Shown piece by piece: positions 1-9,908 of a stretch of 27,532 nt of DNA. How positions within the stretch are numbered: position 1 is the stretch's first letter; the number at the start of each line of letters is the position of its first letter. The notes beneath the pieces are model-generated. The model had not been told where the DNA came from, did no database searches, and was given only the letters and a program-made list of their open reading frames with translations. Origin of the DNA: Lingula anatina (Eukaryota; Brachiopoda; Lingulata; Lingulida; Lingulidae); assembly GCF_001039355.2 (NCBI RefSeq), contig NW_019775547.1:356295-383826 (forward strand), in the 5' to 3' direction. The position numbers and the translations under genes are program-made.

Positions 1-35
1 GGTATGTATATCTTCTTTTTTTTTTTTTTGTGAAG

Positions 36-3000
36 TACAAACTGCCTGGTCGGAATGAAGACGAAAAATCAAAAGGCACATTTCAAGAAGTCTTTATAGA
101 TGAAACTATGAAAACATTTCAATCTGTTCTGCTAAAATCTTCAATTACAAATGTGAGTATTGCATTACTTGTGATTGCAAAAAGAGTTGATTATATTCAG
201 TTGTATGCATTCATCGTCATTTTTACAGTAGAGGAAAGCAAATTTTACAAAATAAGATATTTATTATTGATACTTCAAGTATCTTTCATAATTTGTTTCC
301 AAATTTTGGCACATATGACAGTTTAAGAAAAAATCTTTTTTTAAATGTTTTCTTTCATATGGCCAATCATTTTTTAAAATCAAATCTAACGACCCACATT
401 CTACTGATTATTTTTCAGTTGATATATATTGTTCCTTACACATATACCCTGCAATAGCTAGTTGTGATTTTTTCATCCTGAACTTAATTTATTCCTGATT
501 GCCATATCTTGCATTCATCAACACTATATCTTATGAGTGATCTCAATTATCGATGATTTCTTTGTGTCTTGTGAAGTCAAAATATGTTTTAATGTGGTTT
601 CTATTTAAATTCATAACCTGTTATTTTCCTAAAACTATATAATCCAATGATCAGTAATCTAAGTTTGGATTGTTAGGTACAAAGAAGCACTGTACTGGGA
701 TAGCAAAAAAAAAAAAAAAGAAAAAAATTATAAAACAAGCCCACTTTTAGACCCCAATTGCCCAAAGGGTTTATAGGCTAAAGTGTTTTTGGCACAGGCT
801 GTAATCTTTCAAAAATTATTTTTAGTTGCCAGAAAAAATGAAGGATAATCGACTGTTCATTATATGCAGGTAACTACAAGTTATCCTTCTACTATTTAAT
901 TAATGAAAAACGATAATGTTAAATATCTAAAGGAAAAACCCTGATCTTAAATTATAAAAATTTTAACATGTAACTTCAGTTGAATAATGTCTGCTGTAGT
1001 GACTGTAAATATATATGCATTCTTGTATCTTTGCTATTTTACTACATAAATGTTGATTTGGAAGCTAAGTTGAACTGAACACATGTATAGCCAGATATGA
1101 AAATTTAACGTCCCTAGGAATAGCATGATGGTAAGTGACATGCTGCAGACTCTCAGTATTTAAATCTTCAGCAGAAATTATATATATATATATATAGTGT
1201 TTTAATCAAGAAGTGTTATTCATTTTCAGATTAATAGGAGAACTTTTCCTGCAGCACTATTTTTCTTGTGAGGCAATCCTAAACATTATATCCCGCCTTC
1301 AAAGACAGCGCACTGATGCCTCTGTCCAAGCCTTGTGTGTGCTGCTCACCATTGTTGGAGGCTGCCTGGATCGCTGCGGAATTCACACTGTAAATATTCA
1401 AAACTTGTTATTTTTTTCAGTATATGTATAAAATTGACTTTTGTGACAAAATTGAATTTTGCTAGATTTCTGCACTGTCTGTGTTAAAAGCATGCATCTT
1501 CCTACTTTGTGATTAACTTATTTATTAATCTCTTCAGTCCTCAGGAATGTTTTTTAGATAGATAAAATGTATGTCTCTTTGTCAGATATTTAGTTTTGTT
1601 CAGTGTCGTTAAATGTCTCAACTTTATTGTACTTGTAATGATTGATTTTCAGGAAGCCATGAATAACATTTTCAACTCCATGAAAAGTTTTCGTCAGAGA
1701 ATGAAACCAACTGAAAGTACTCTAAAAATGATCAGAACCCTCTGTAAATTTAGAAAGGTAAGGTATTCATTCCAATTTCACCAAACGAAAGGTAAGGTAT
1801 TCATTCCAATTTCACCATGTCTGCAGGAAAGACTAAAAAATTGTGATGGCACTCTAATCGCAACACTTGTACCGTTATGGGGGACTAGACACGTTTTCAA
1901 TATAGAAATGTTATTTTAGTTTATTACTATTAAATGTAAAGGGATGAATTGTTAGTAAGAAATATTCTATTTAAACAGGTTTTCGCAATTTTGATACTTT
2001 GTCATCTTTTTCTTCTTCTTCAAGTGTCAGACCTGGTGCCGGCATCAACGATCATGGTCCTCCAGTTTTATGTATTTTCAGTCTATTGGTTGAGCTTGTT
2101 GTTGCACAGTCATTGATTTGTTGCAAAGGCATTAATGCTATCAATGTATGATGTTTTTTGTCTTCCTCTACTTCTTCTTCCTTCAATTTTCCTGCAGAGT
2201 ACAATATTTCTATTTTGTATTTTCTGATGGTATGGCCTAGAGATTTCATTTGTTGTTTTCTGATTGTTTTCATCAGTGAGTGTTGTACTCCTGCAAGTTG
2301 TAACATTTCTTCATTGGTCTTTCTTCCTGTCCAGAATTATCATCAACATCTTCTTAGGTACCACATTTCTATGGCTGCCAGGTTTTTATGTACAGACACA
2401 GATGTGTCTGTACATATTGCCATCACCTGCGTCTGTCGTCGCCGTCGTCGCCGTCGCCGTCGGCGCCGTGCACTTTCCTTGTAAACACGATAAGTGGAGG
2501 GCAGTTTTACTTTTTGGCTTTATATTTACAGAGCTGATGAATATTCATAAAACGCAGGTCAAGTTCGAAAATCAGCATNTTCGGGTAAAATTATACAATG
2601 CCTTTTGGTAATTCTCTTAGTTATACTACTTGAAACTATATGCTGGCATTTGGTTGGTTTTTGTGACAAAAAATTGACTTTGTATGCATCTTTAACATAA
2701 TGTACTTTTGCATCAGAATTGACAGTACCCTATTTTGTTTTTTCCTGCTTTTTGTCTGTACATTTGACAGCTTTGCTGCCTTGTTCTTAGTGTTGTTGGA
2801 ATTTTTTTTTATCATGTATGCCAATGTAAGTTTTATATTTTGTTTTCAGCCAACCATTCAAACCACTAACAAACGTTTAAAAAAAATCAAATTATTGATT
2901 TCAAGTCATCCCAGCAGCAATTTAGCCACTTATCCAGAAATGATGCCATGGTTTAATTGTTTCCAGCCTAATCCAATTGAAATGTTCTTAACATTTTTTT

Positions 3001-5205
3001 TTTTTCAGAATAACTGGACACTTCTTCAGTTGCCACCAGCGCCATCTCCAGGGTATCTGGAGGCAGCAGGAGAACAGATGCTGCCCAGTGTGCAGTTCAT
3101 TACCCCAGGTAGCCTGGACTGGAACACTGTTGGACAAGACAACGAGGAAGAGGTATGTCAAAACTTCACTCTGCCTCCTCAGGGGCGGATCCAGAGATAT
3201 TTTCTGACAGTCTTCCAAATTATCTTTGTTGATCCATCCGCCATTTTTGACCGCCTTCCAACAGAAAATCTGACTGTCTCCTGGAAGGCCCAAAAGACGA
3301 CCTAAATCCACCCCTGCTCCTGTAGGATTATTTTGATAGAAGTAGAATGATGAATAGAGAAGCAAATTACAATTGAATAAGACTTTTATAGACCCAAAGG
3401 GCTGAAGTGGACATTTCCCATAGATATGAAAAAAAGTACATTTTGTAAAGTACGTAGTATTATGTCTAGAATATTTAAAGAGGAGCGATGATAATACCTG
3501 CATGTAGCTGTAGAAAATGTTAAATACAAAACCTTGGGTTATTTAATGCACCTTCATTGGTGAAATTGGTCAAGAGTGTGTCCTGGCATTGCATCTTGCT
3601 TTCAAACAGAATTATTTTCAGGTCCCAAGAGTGCCACACGATTTCTCTCCTGAAGACCAGGACTGCACGTGGGGGGATCCAAACTTTGACATGTATGGTT
3701 TCTTTATCGAGCATCAGCATGCGTGGGATGCATGGCGCGGGTGTACCTGGGTGCCAGTGGGACCTCAGCTCGGCCCCCCTCATTCTCCGCATGCTCTCAG
3801 CGCAGCAGCCAGCAATGCTTCGGACGAGCCGGATATCATAGAGTATCACCCCAGTGGTGAGGAATATGGGGCTGATCAGGTGGCCGATAGATTAGAAAGC
3901 CAGCTGCAGGAGCTGCTATCAGAGGCACAGCAGGTGGAAGAGAGGACAAGCAGAGAGGAGGCAGAGGAAGCACAGGCAGTTGAGGAAGAGGAGGAGGAGG
4001 AAGAATCGGAGCCAGAGTCGGATTATGAAGATGCCAGAGCATACCAAAGTTACAGTCCCAACAGTTCTGCAGAAAATATCACCAAAAGCTTGGTAGCTAA
4101 CTGTAGTGAATCAGGTAAAGCACCTGAAACATCAGCGGGTATGGAAGCAGCTAGAGCAGCCCATTCCACAGATATTGTCAAGGAAGCCGTGGCATCAGAA
4201 GAAGAAGACACAGACACTGAAGAAATGGAGGCTTCCGCAGTAAGGACACCAGAGGTTGGAGAAAAAACATTGACATTTGAATCTAAGGGACCAGAACTAA
4301 ATCCAGTGGACACTGCAGTTGAGTATGTGGAATTTGTAGTTCCAGTGGACGTTGCAATGGAACCAGTGGCAGAAGCAGTGGAAGCAGTTCTACATCCAGA
4401 AATTAGTGAATGTTTGGAAGCTTGGTCAGATTGTCCAGGAGCTATAGGTCCATTGGTGATTAAAACTCCATGTAAAACAAGCACAGCACCTGCAGAAGCC
4501 TCTGCAGGAACCATAATATCAGCATTGGTCGAACCAGCTTCGACAGATTTTTCATCGAGAAATGAAGGAGGAGTAGAGTTTACAACACCTGTAAAGCAAA
4601 TGACTGCAGATGACGCTGTAGAAGACACAAAAATGACAAAAGCAAATGAAATGGTAAACAATACAATGCTTAACGAAAAGCCAGCAACACAAGTTATGAC
4701 AGCAGTTGAAGAAACATCAACAAAAAGGATGACAACTACAACGAAAATAACAGGGACAAACGAGACAGTAACAAGGGAGAAACTAACAAAAAAGAAAAAG
4801 TCATCGTCAGCATTGAATTTGGCAGCAAAAATAGCAGCATTGGAATTGACTGCCACCGCACCAGTGCGAGAATTTCCCACAGCAGGTCTGTTGACACAAA
4901 GCACGCCCACACCAACAACCGTGGCATCACCAGAACCCGCGAATGTAAGAGAAGAAAAAGAGGAAAAGAAAACTTGGTGGGTACAGGCAGCATGCAGCAG
5001 ACTGATACTCAACAGTATCAATACATGGCAGTCCATGTCGAGAAGAGAACGAATGATTTCAGTTTTAACTTGTCTAACTTTTGTCAGTGACATTTATTTG
5101 TCCACTATTAACGCCACACACACGAGTTCAATAAACATTCTTCCTGTTATCAAGTGGATGAAAAGTCAGTATGTCATCTTAAAAAACAACGGTTCAGAAT
5201 GCTGA
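36..5205 (+). CDS. eIF4G-like MIF4G-domain protein, 3' part of gene (six exons seen)
   Basis: Coding exons are 36-152, 826-869, 1230-1389, 1653-1757, 3009-3152 and 3622-5205. All have GT-AG borders and matching phases, giving about 717 visible residues; the 5' end lies left of the window. Exons 2-5 read as the second half of a MIF4G domain: RLIGELFLQHYF, ASVQALCVLLTIVGGCLD and a closing KFRKNNW resemble the eIF4G positions KFIGELF, LECLCRLLTTIGKDLD and LRxxNW. This HEAT-type fold binds eIF4A or other factors in cytosolic translation. Known relatives with one MIF4G domain are PAIP1, CTIF and MIF4GD. The 527-residue last exon opens with a Trp- and acid-rich stretch (DCTWGDPNFDMYGFF), then a run of glutamates near base 3980, then a low-complexity Thr/Lys/Glu region; it has no MA3 or W2 domain. 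The last ~60 residues are more ordered and unrecognised. Family call is firm; the orthologue is not known. An AATAAA lies at 5384. Confidence 0.8.
1757..1820 (+). repeat. 34-bp tandem duplication spanning a splice donor
   Basis: The end of the exon at 1653-1757 and its donor (GAAAG then GTAAGG) are repeated 34 bp downstream, so a second identical donor follows base 1791. Both copies continue with GTATTCATTCCAATTTCACC. Use of the first donor keeps frame with the exon at 3009. Use of the second adds 34 nt, shifts frame and meets TAA at the start of the next exon (the join reads GAA TAA). Confidence 0.85.
2030..2383 (-). mobile_element. LINE relic, C-terminal end of an endonuclease/reverse-transcriptase ORF
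   Basis: On the minus strand the translation shows, across frameshifts, AIEMWYLRRC, WTGRKTNEEML, KQQMKSLGHTIRK and RRSRGRQKTSYIDSINAF. This order (EMWYLRRML, WTD..TNEEVL, FLGHIxR, GxRxRGRQ) is the classic tail of reverse transcriptases of non-LTR retrotransposons. It lies in the fourth visible intron of the MIF4G gene, antisense to it. Stops after LRRC and frame changes show it is dead. The 5' part is missing, and the relic ends where the palindromic element at 2384 begins. Confidence 0.75.
2384..2516 (+). mobile_element. Palindrome plus hexamer-repeat element, copy 1
   Basis: The element opens with a near-perfect 26-bp palindrome (arms TGTACAGACACA and TGTGTCTGTACA around GA, 2389-2414). 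Next come a short conserved stretch, a CGTCGC-type GC-rich array (about 2433-2470), and a conserved tail TGCACTTTCCTTGTAAACAC. The same arrangement recurs at 18098-18261 with a different array sequence. Identity begins at TTTTTATGTACAG and ends near CAGTTTTA, which sets the borders. No protein is encoded. It abuts the LINE relic. Confidence 0.7.
2640..2800 (-). repeat. Dispersed repeat X, reverse-oriented copy
   Basis: The reverse complement of about 2690-2800 closely matches 25990-26090: both share AAGGCAGCAAAGCTGTCAAA, TGTACAGACAAAAA and a TCAATT(C/T)TGATGCA stretch. It sits in the intron before the exon at 3009. Borders are approximate, and the short open frames across it are not genes. 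Confidence 0.6.
3180..3316. mobile_element. hAT-like MITE, 137 bp
   Basis: The left end reads CAGGGGCGGATCCAGA and the right end, reverse-complemented, CAGGGGTGGATTTAGG: imperfect terminal inverted repeats of the CAGGGG type common in hAT elements. CTCCT flanks both sides (3175-3179 and 3317-3321), shorter than the 8-bp duplication usual for hAT, so the superfamily is tentative. It lies in the last intron of the MIF4G gene. A diverged copy is at 26152-26308. Confidence 0.65.
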
Positions 5206-6099
5206 AACTTACCGCACTGCTGAGATGAGGGAGGAGTTCCTCGGCTGGCAGACGACAGCGATAAAGACAAAGTAACAATATGTTTGTGGCAATAACGTGT
5301 GTCATTACAATGCGCTTCCGTGAAAGAAAAACGTATAATTTTTAATTCCTCAATGCTTTTTTTTTTTGGTAACCCGAGGAGAAAATAAAGAAATTAAACT
5401 GATATTTATGAACCTTATGGCAATTATAAGACCATCGAAATGACAATTAACGTGTCGATGTGTTTTCAATCCCAATTTGTTGTCAAAATGGCATTACATT
5501 TATGTCCTGTTCTTTCAAGCGGTCTTACGTTAACTCCCAATTGTTTTTTTAATGGCAAAAGAAAAAAAAACAAAAACTCGATTCTCAGTACAAGTCAAAT
5601 TTGAAACAATGTACAATAAAATGCGTTTTATTAGATACGATTAATGAAAAAGAATAATAGAAACTCGTGAAAAATCGATTGCGTTTTTTTATTCTATGAC
5701 GGCAACTTTGGTTGACCTGGCGGTAGGTTCGTTTGCAAAGTTTCAGTGATTTTCTTTGTGCTTGGATAACGCAGTTAAAAATCATATTTTAGATTTTCCT
5801 TTCGCCAGGTTCAGCGGGTTGGAGAACTACACCGTTCCCATGCGTCTTCACATGTTATTTTCCGCTTTACCTTGTGACTGCAATCGTAACAGGAACGTTG
5901 TTCCATGCTCTACGCCCGTAAAGCCGACGTTCTCTTTTTCGTTTTACATTACGTCTAAAAGCGCTAGCAGGATTCATATGATGCTATTCCGTGTAATCAG
6001 CCAATAGCAAACCTAAGATACAGCCGACGATGGTGGTATTGCTATTTTCACAATATTTGAAAGTACCGTACCCTCAGAACATGAAGGCTGGCCACAATT
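5206..6099. other. Convergent 3' regions of the MIF4G and coiled-coil genes
   Basis: No coding exon was seen here. The plus-strand UTR of the MIF4G gene probably ends after AATAAA at 5384. On the minus strand TTTATT at 5688 (AATAAA in sense) could end the coiled-coil transcript. Several short A or T runs are present. Open frames of 66-83 codons have no family resemblance. Confidence 0.4.
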
Positions 6100-6549
6100 T
6101 CACGGCAGAAATTTTTTGGGGTGCATGCATTTAGAGCTTGGTCTTGAGATCGGAGATGGCGACAAGAGACGCAATTCTGCGGTAGTCTGTGTGGAGAGAG
6201 ACGTCATCTTGACTTCAGTTTGCGTAGATTCGGTGCTACATTCGCTGCATTTTTGATGACTCTGCAAATGCCTCACAGTGCCTTTCAGTTCATTTAGCTG
6301 CCTTTGATGTACTGAGCTTAATTTTTCTAATTTCTGGGCCGCGTTTTTGCGTCGTTTCTCCATGTTTGTTTTCCACTGATTAAAATTATGCTGTCTTTGT
6401 TTCAAGTCGTGAAGAGCCGGTGCACCCATATCTTTACACGGTGTGCCGTTTGTCCAAGAGGACGACACCCCTAGCGAAACATGTTGCTCTTTCTCATCCA
6501 AGGCGGCGTTCTGGTCGGCTAGAAACTCTCCACTTTTAGCTTTATCCAT
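6100..6549 (-). CDS. Small coiled-coil protein with two LC8-type TQT motifs
   Basis: One uninterrupted 149-codon frame runs from an ATG at 6549 to TGA at 6100, with higher GC than the flanks. The family is not recognised. Residues ~48-100 are charged and helix-prone (Gln, Lys, Glu, Arg, Leu in heptad-like spacing), suggesting a coiled coil. A KCSEC Cys pair follows at 101-104. Two TQT tripeptides occur in STESTQTEV (109-111) and SLSTQTTAE (120-122). TQT preceded by a small or charged residue is the core of the dynein light chain LC8 (DYNLL) binding motif, and paired sites next to a coiled coil are typical of LC8-dimerised proteins, often centrosomal or cytoskeletal. The tail is Ser/Pro-rich. 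It could be an intronless gene or the coding exon of a longer gene; the interaction is inferred. Confidence 0.55.
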   Translation of the reverse strand: MDKAKSGEFLADQNAALDEKEQHVSLGVSSSWTNGTPCKDMGAPALHDLKQRQHNFNQWKTNMEKRRKNAAQKLEKLSSVHQRQLNELKGTVRHLQSHQKCSECSTESTQTEVKMTSLSTQTTAELRLLSPSPISRPSSKCMHPKKFLP

Positions 6550-8607
6550 AAGTTTCAGCTTTTATCCGATTACGTTGTCTCCGACCCTAAATCAATTTTT
6601 GTGATTTCTTGAAATTTGAATATGAAACGACATCAACGTATTAATAGTTTACAGATGTATAGTTCCTCACATACTGTCGCTGAACTATTGGTGTTACGGA
6701 GTTATCTGTGGTACTCAGGTGCCCTGTTACGAAAACTATAATGATATTCATGGCTACTTCACGGAGGTTCCTGTGAACAATTTGCGTGCTCTCGATAAAC
6801 TATCTTGATCCAATTAGTGGCTGAAATGAGCAAAATTGGAAGCAGCGGGCATGACTTAATTCTATAGCATGTTCATCATATTAATCCACGCTGTAAAAGG
6901 TAGGCGTATTGCCCTCACTGTTTGTTGAGAATAGCGTATAAAGCACTTGCTATGACACATTGCTTAGCAACTACCACGACGCATCAATAAAGAGTTTATC
7001 AGTTGCGGTTTTCCGTGTTTTTACAACTACCTAGCTTTACGAGCACGTTGATGGAGTGTTTGATCATTTCTACACTGCACTTAACTTTTACACTCGTTAA
7101 ACGTTGCAATTGGCGCTGTACAACATTGTTCGGTAGTTGGTAAGCCTCTTCAGATCAATCATACGGGATTATAGCTAGGTTTGTTGCAAAAAATCAATTC
7201 TGTGGTTGTGTAGCGTTCCTCATTCACGTTTAATAATACACGATTAAAACAATGATAAAGCAATCATATGGTATCCATATGATTTTTTTCAAATGTCGCC
7301 AATATAAGTGGACGCCTTTCAATTCTGGGAAAAACGAAGTTCTTGTCATATTCACGGAGACGCAAAGCAGCATCTGGACAAAGGAAACGAGCAACACTAT
7401 TACACGGAAGTAATCCTATAATACACAACGTAAAATGATATACAATAAAATCTTATTGTTAAAAAAGAAAAGCAAGCGTGAGCGATAACCTTCTACGGCT
7501 GTTTTAGAACATGTTTTTTCTTCATGGAGGATAATAAAACAATTGTGAAACAAGCGAAATAAAACCCGATTGCGAGACAAAACGACCACTCGTTTAATAC
7601 AGAATCTTGCTTTAACTTATTAACTATTTTCCAGTATGACATCGCTTCCCCCAAAGTACTGAATAAAAGTAAACCAAAGCACCTAATTCTTCAAAGAACG
7701 CTGTTCTCAGTCTATTCCGCCAGTGAATAATATATAAGGATGACAAAATTAATGAAAGAAGCTGACATTTTCAAATTAATTTTATGTTATCTGAATCTTT
7801 AACTTTCAAAAATGGATAATTATAAATTAAAGCCAACACTGTTTAAATTTTTTTACATATATTTTATTATAATTTACCCTGTAAACATCGTGATCAAATA
7901 TACAATATAAGTATTGCTTGTCCCTAATTTTTTTCAATATCGGGCAGAACATAATATTTAGTGCTTATAACTGAAAAACGCACTATTTAATTGATACTTT
8001 ATGTATTAAAGAAAACACGTGTAGTAATGCTCCTTGAAAAAAACGTTTTTCAATATCAGGCAATGCAATATAAACAGTGCTAGAAGCCAAAATACACAAT
8101 GTTGAACGAATAATTCATAAACAAGTACAATGTAAGAGTATACGTAGTAAGGCTGCTACTACATCAACAACAGAAGCCCGTAAATTGTGGACTTCGCAAA
8201 AAATGTGCAAGGTTACAAGTAATGCTGTGCAATAAAAAACTTCTCTCACGGCTTCAGGTAGTCTACATTCACAAAAAAGAAAAAAAAAAATGCTTTAACT
8301 GTAAAGTTGTAGAGATAGACCAGCATCCAGAGTTACAGATAAAAAGGAATGAAACTTATTGAATTGCACTTTGTTTCTCTTTCATGCTCCTCTTCATCAA
8401 TTCTCCATTTTAAAGCATATGTATAATCAAGCAGAACAAATGCCTACACCAAGGACGTAATACACGTCAAATGCATACCGGAACATTTATATAGCGTTTC
8501 TAAGAAATGTATCATGCTGTATAAATTCTGGGTAACAGATCCCAGGTTAAAACAAGGAGGCAGGGGTGAAGACAACATTGTGGTCCCCAACCTTCAAATA
8601 ATAAAAT
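6550..8607. other. Intergenic, no gene recognised
   Basis: Both strands were read without finding a convincing exon, tRNA or long frame. From ~7900 to 8170 there are three weak copies, ~115 bp apart, of a stretch containing a motif like AGTAATGCTCCTTG; two are followed by CAATATC(A/G)GGCA, which points to an old tandem duplication. The promoter of the minus-strand coiled-coil gene should lie just above 6550. Confidence 0.4.
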
Positions 8608-8820
8608 CCTTTACACTGGACGGCGTCCTTTCTGCGTCCCGTTGTACGGCCCTGTTTGAAGGTTAAAAAAAATAAAAATAAATAAAAATACTTTACGTGT
8701 CGACAACTGTCCGACCATTAAGCATTCATTCTGCAACAAAAGCGATGCTTGTGGCTCCTTTTTACGACCACAGCGATGCCAGTTTCATGGTTGCAAAAAG
8801 GACGCCGTCTAGTGTAAAGG
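8608..8820. mobile_element. MITE with ~24-bp terminal inverted repeats
   Basis: The left end CCTTTACACTGGACGGCGTC is matched in inverse at the right end (8797-8820) with one mismatch over about 24 bp. The 213-bp interior has no coding capacity. Clear target-site duplications could not be assigned, so the superfamily is open. Confidence 0.7.
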
Positions 8821-8832
8821 GGGTTTAACTGA

Positions 8833-8975
8833 AATGTGAAAAATAATTTTGTGGATCTAAGAACATGTCTTCCAACCCATTTCTATGCAGGGGTGGGGGG
8901 TGGGTGGGGTGAACCCACCTCCTCCTCTGGACATGTCTGTGATATAATACATACACACGTTTTCTTACTTGGTAG

Positions 8976-9008
<33 letters not shown>

Positions 9009-9178
9009 GCNATGTGAAAAATAATTTTGTGGATCTAAGAACATGTCTTCCAACCCATTTCTATGCAGGGGTGGGGGTGGGTGGGGTGAACCCACCTCCT
9101 CCTCTGGACATGTCTGTGATTATAATACATACACACGTTTTACTTACTTGGTAGATAAAAAAAAAAAAAAAAAAAAAG
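8833..9178 (+). repeat. Near-identical tandem duplication flanking an N
   Basis: About 165 bp starting GTGAAAAATAATTTTGTGG and ending in a long A run occur twice, at 8837-9007 and 9014-9176. They differ by only a few bases: one G in a G run, one T, and A-run length. The copies meet at an A run, ACGC and a single N (9011). Each carries a G-rich GGGGTGGGTGGGG stretch. The near-identity across an N suggests a failed contig or haplotype merge rather than a biological repeat. Confidence 0.8.
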
Positions 9179-9452
9179 CTTTTACCCTTCAATGGCCTAA
9201 CTGAGTCCATTTGTTAAATTAATAAAGCATAAAGAAATGATTTTAAAAGCTAAATACACAAGGGAACTGCTTTGAATTCATAAATTCATATGCTAAAATT
9301 GCTAATGCTTGTGAATAATAAAAAATGCTTTTAAAATTCAATCAAGATTAAAACTGAAACCTAATTTTGATTTTCATCTACATTTTTTAAAATGATTGTC
9401 AAAGAATGCTGCTTCAAATGTTTAAACATAATACTGTAGTGTAGAGCTTTTA
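9179..9452. other. 3' flank of the AANAT-like gene
   Basis: AT-rich sequence downstream of the minus-strand AANAT-like stop codon. No exon and no clear minus-strand AATAAA was seen. Confidence 0.3.
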
Positions 9453-9867
9453 TCACTGAAAATATTCATTTTCCTTTCCATTGATTGTCATTTCCATGGC
9501 AAACCATGTTCCACGACCTGGAAAAAATATATTATGAAAATGAAATAATACAAAATAAATTATAATTACCCCTGAAGTTTGCAGAAGTCAAAAGAGTATT
9601 ACATGAATATTGAGTATTTGAGTATCATGCAAATAAAATGTCAAAATCAAATCTACTGCATGAACAATCCATCTATGAATGGATTGGCTGATCAAAAGGA
9701 ATTGTTTTTTAAAAATACAGCTTTTAATTTTTGCTCAATAAGAAATGACAATACAGGTAAATAGCACAGAAAAATATCAAGCCTGTTATAGTTCAAGTGT
9801 TGTTACTATCAGCATCTCAATGTGGAGACAATCACTTACATATGCACTGAGCAAAAATATAAACACC

Positions 9868-9908
<41 letters not shown>

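Noticed and set aside
1-35. Window starts with GGTATGT, like an exon end plus donor
   Set aside because: The intron to the acceptor at 35 would be 34 bp, too short to splice normally; probably chance.
1092-1131. Possible extra MIF4G exon ending at GTAAGT
   Set aside because: In the phase needed to join the exon at 1230 it contains or creates a stop; the exon at 826-869 fits frame and protein instead.
4050-5093. 347-codon open frame on the minus strand
   Set aside because: It is the antisense shadow of the last MIF4G-gene exon; the translation is low-complexity Ser/Val and matches no family.
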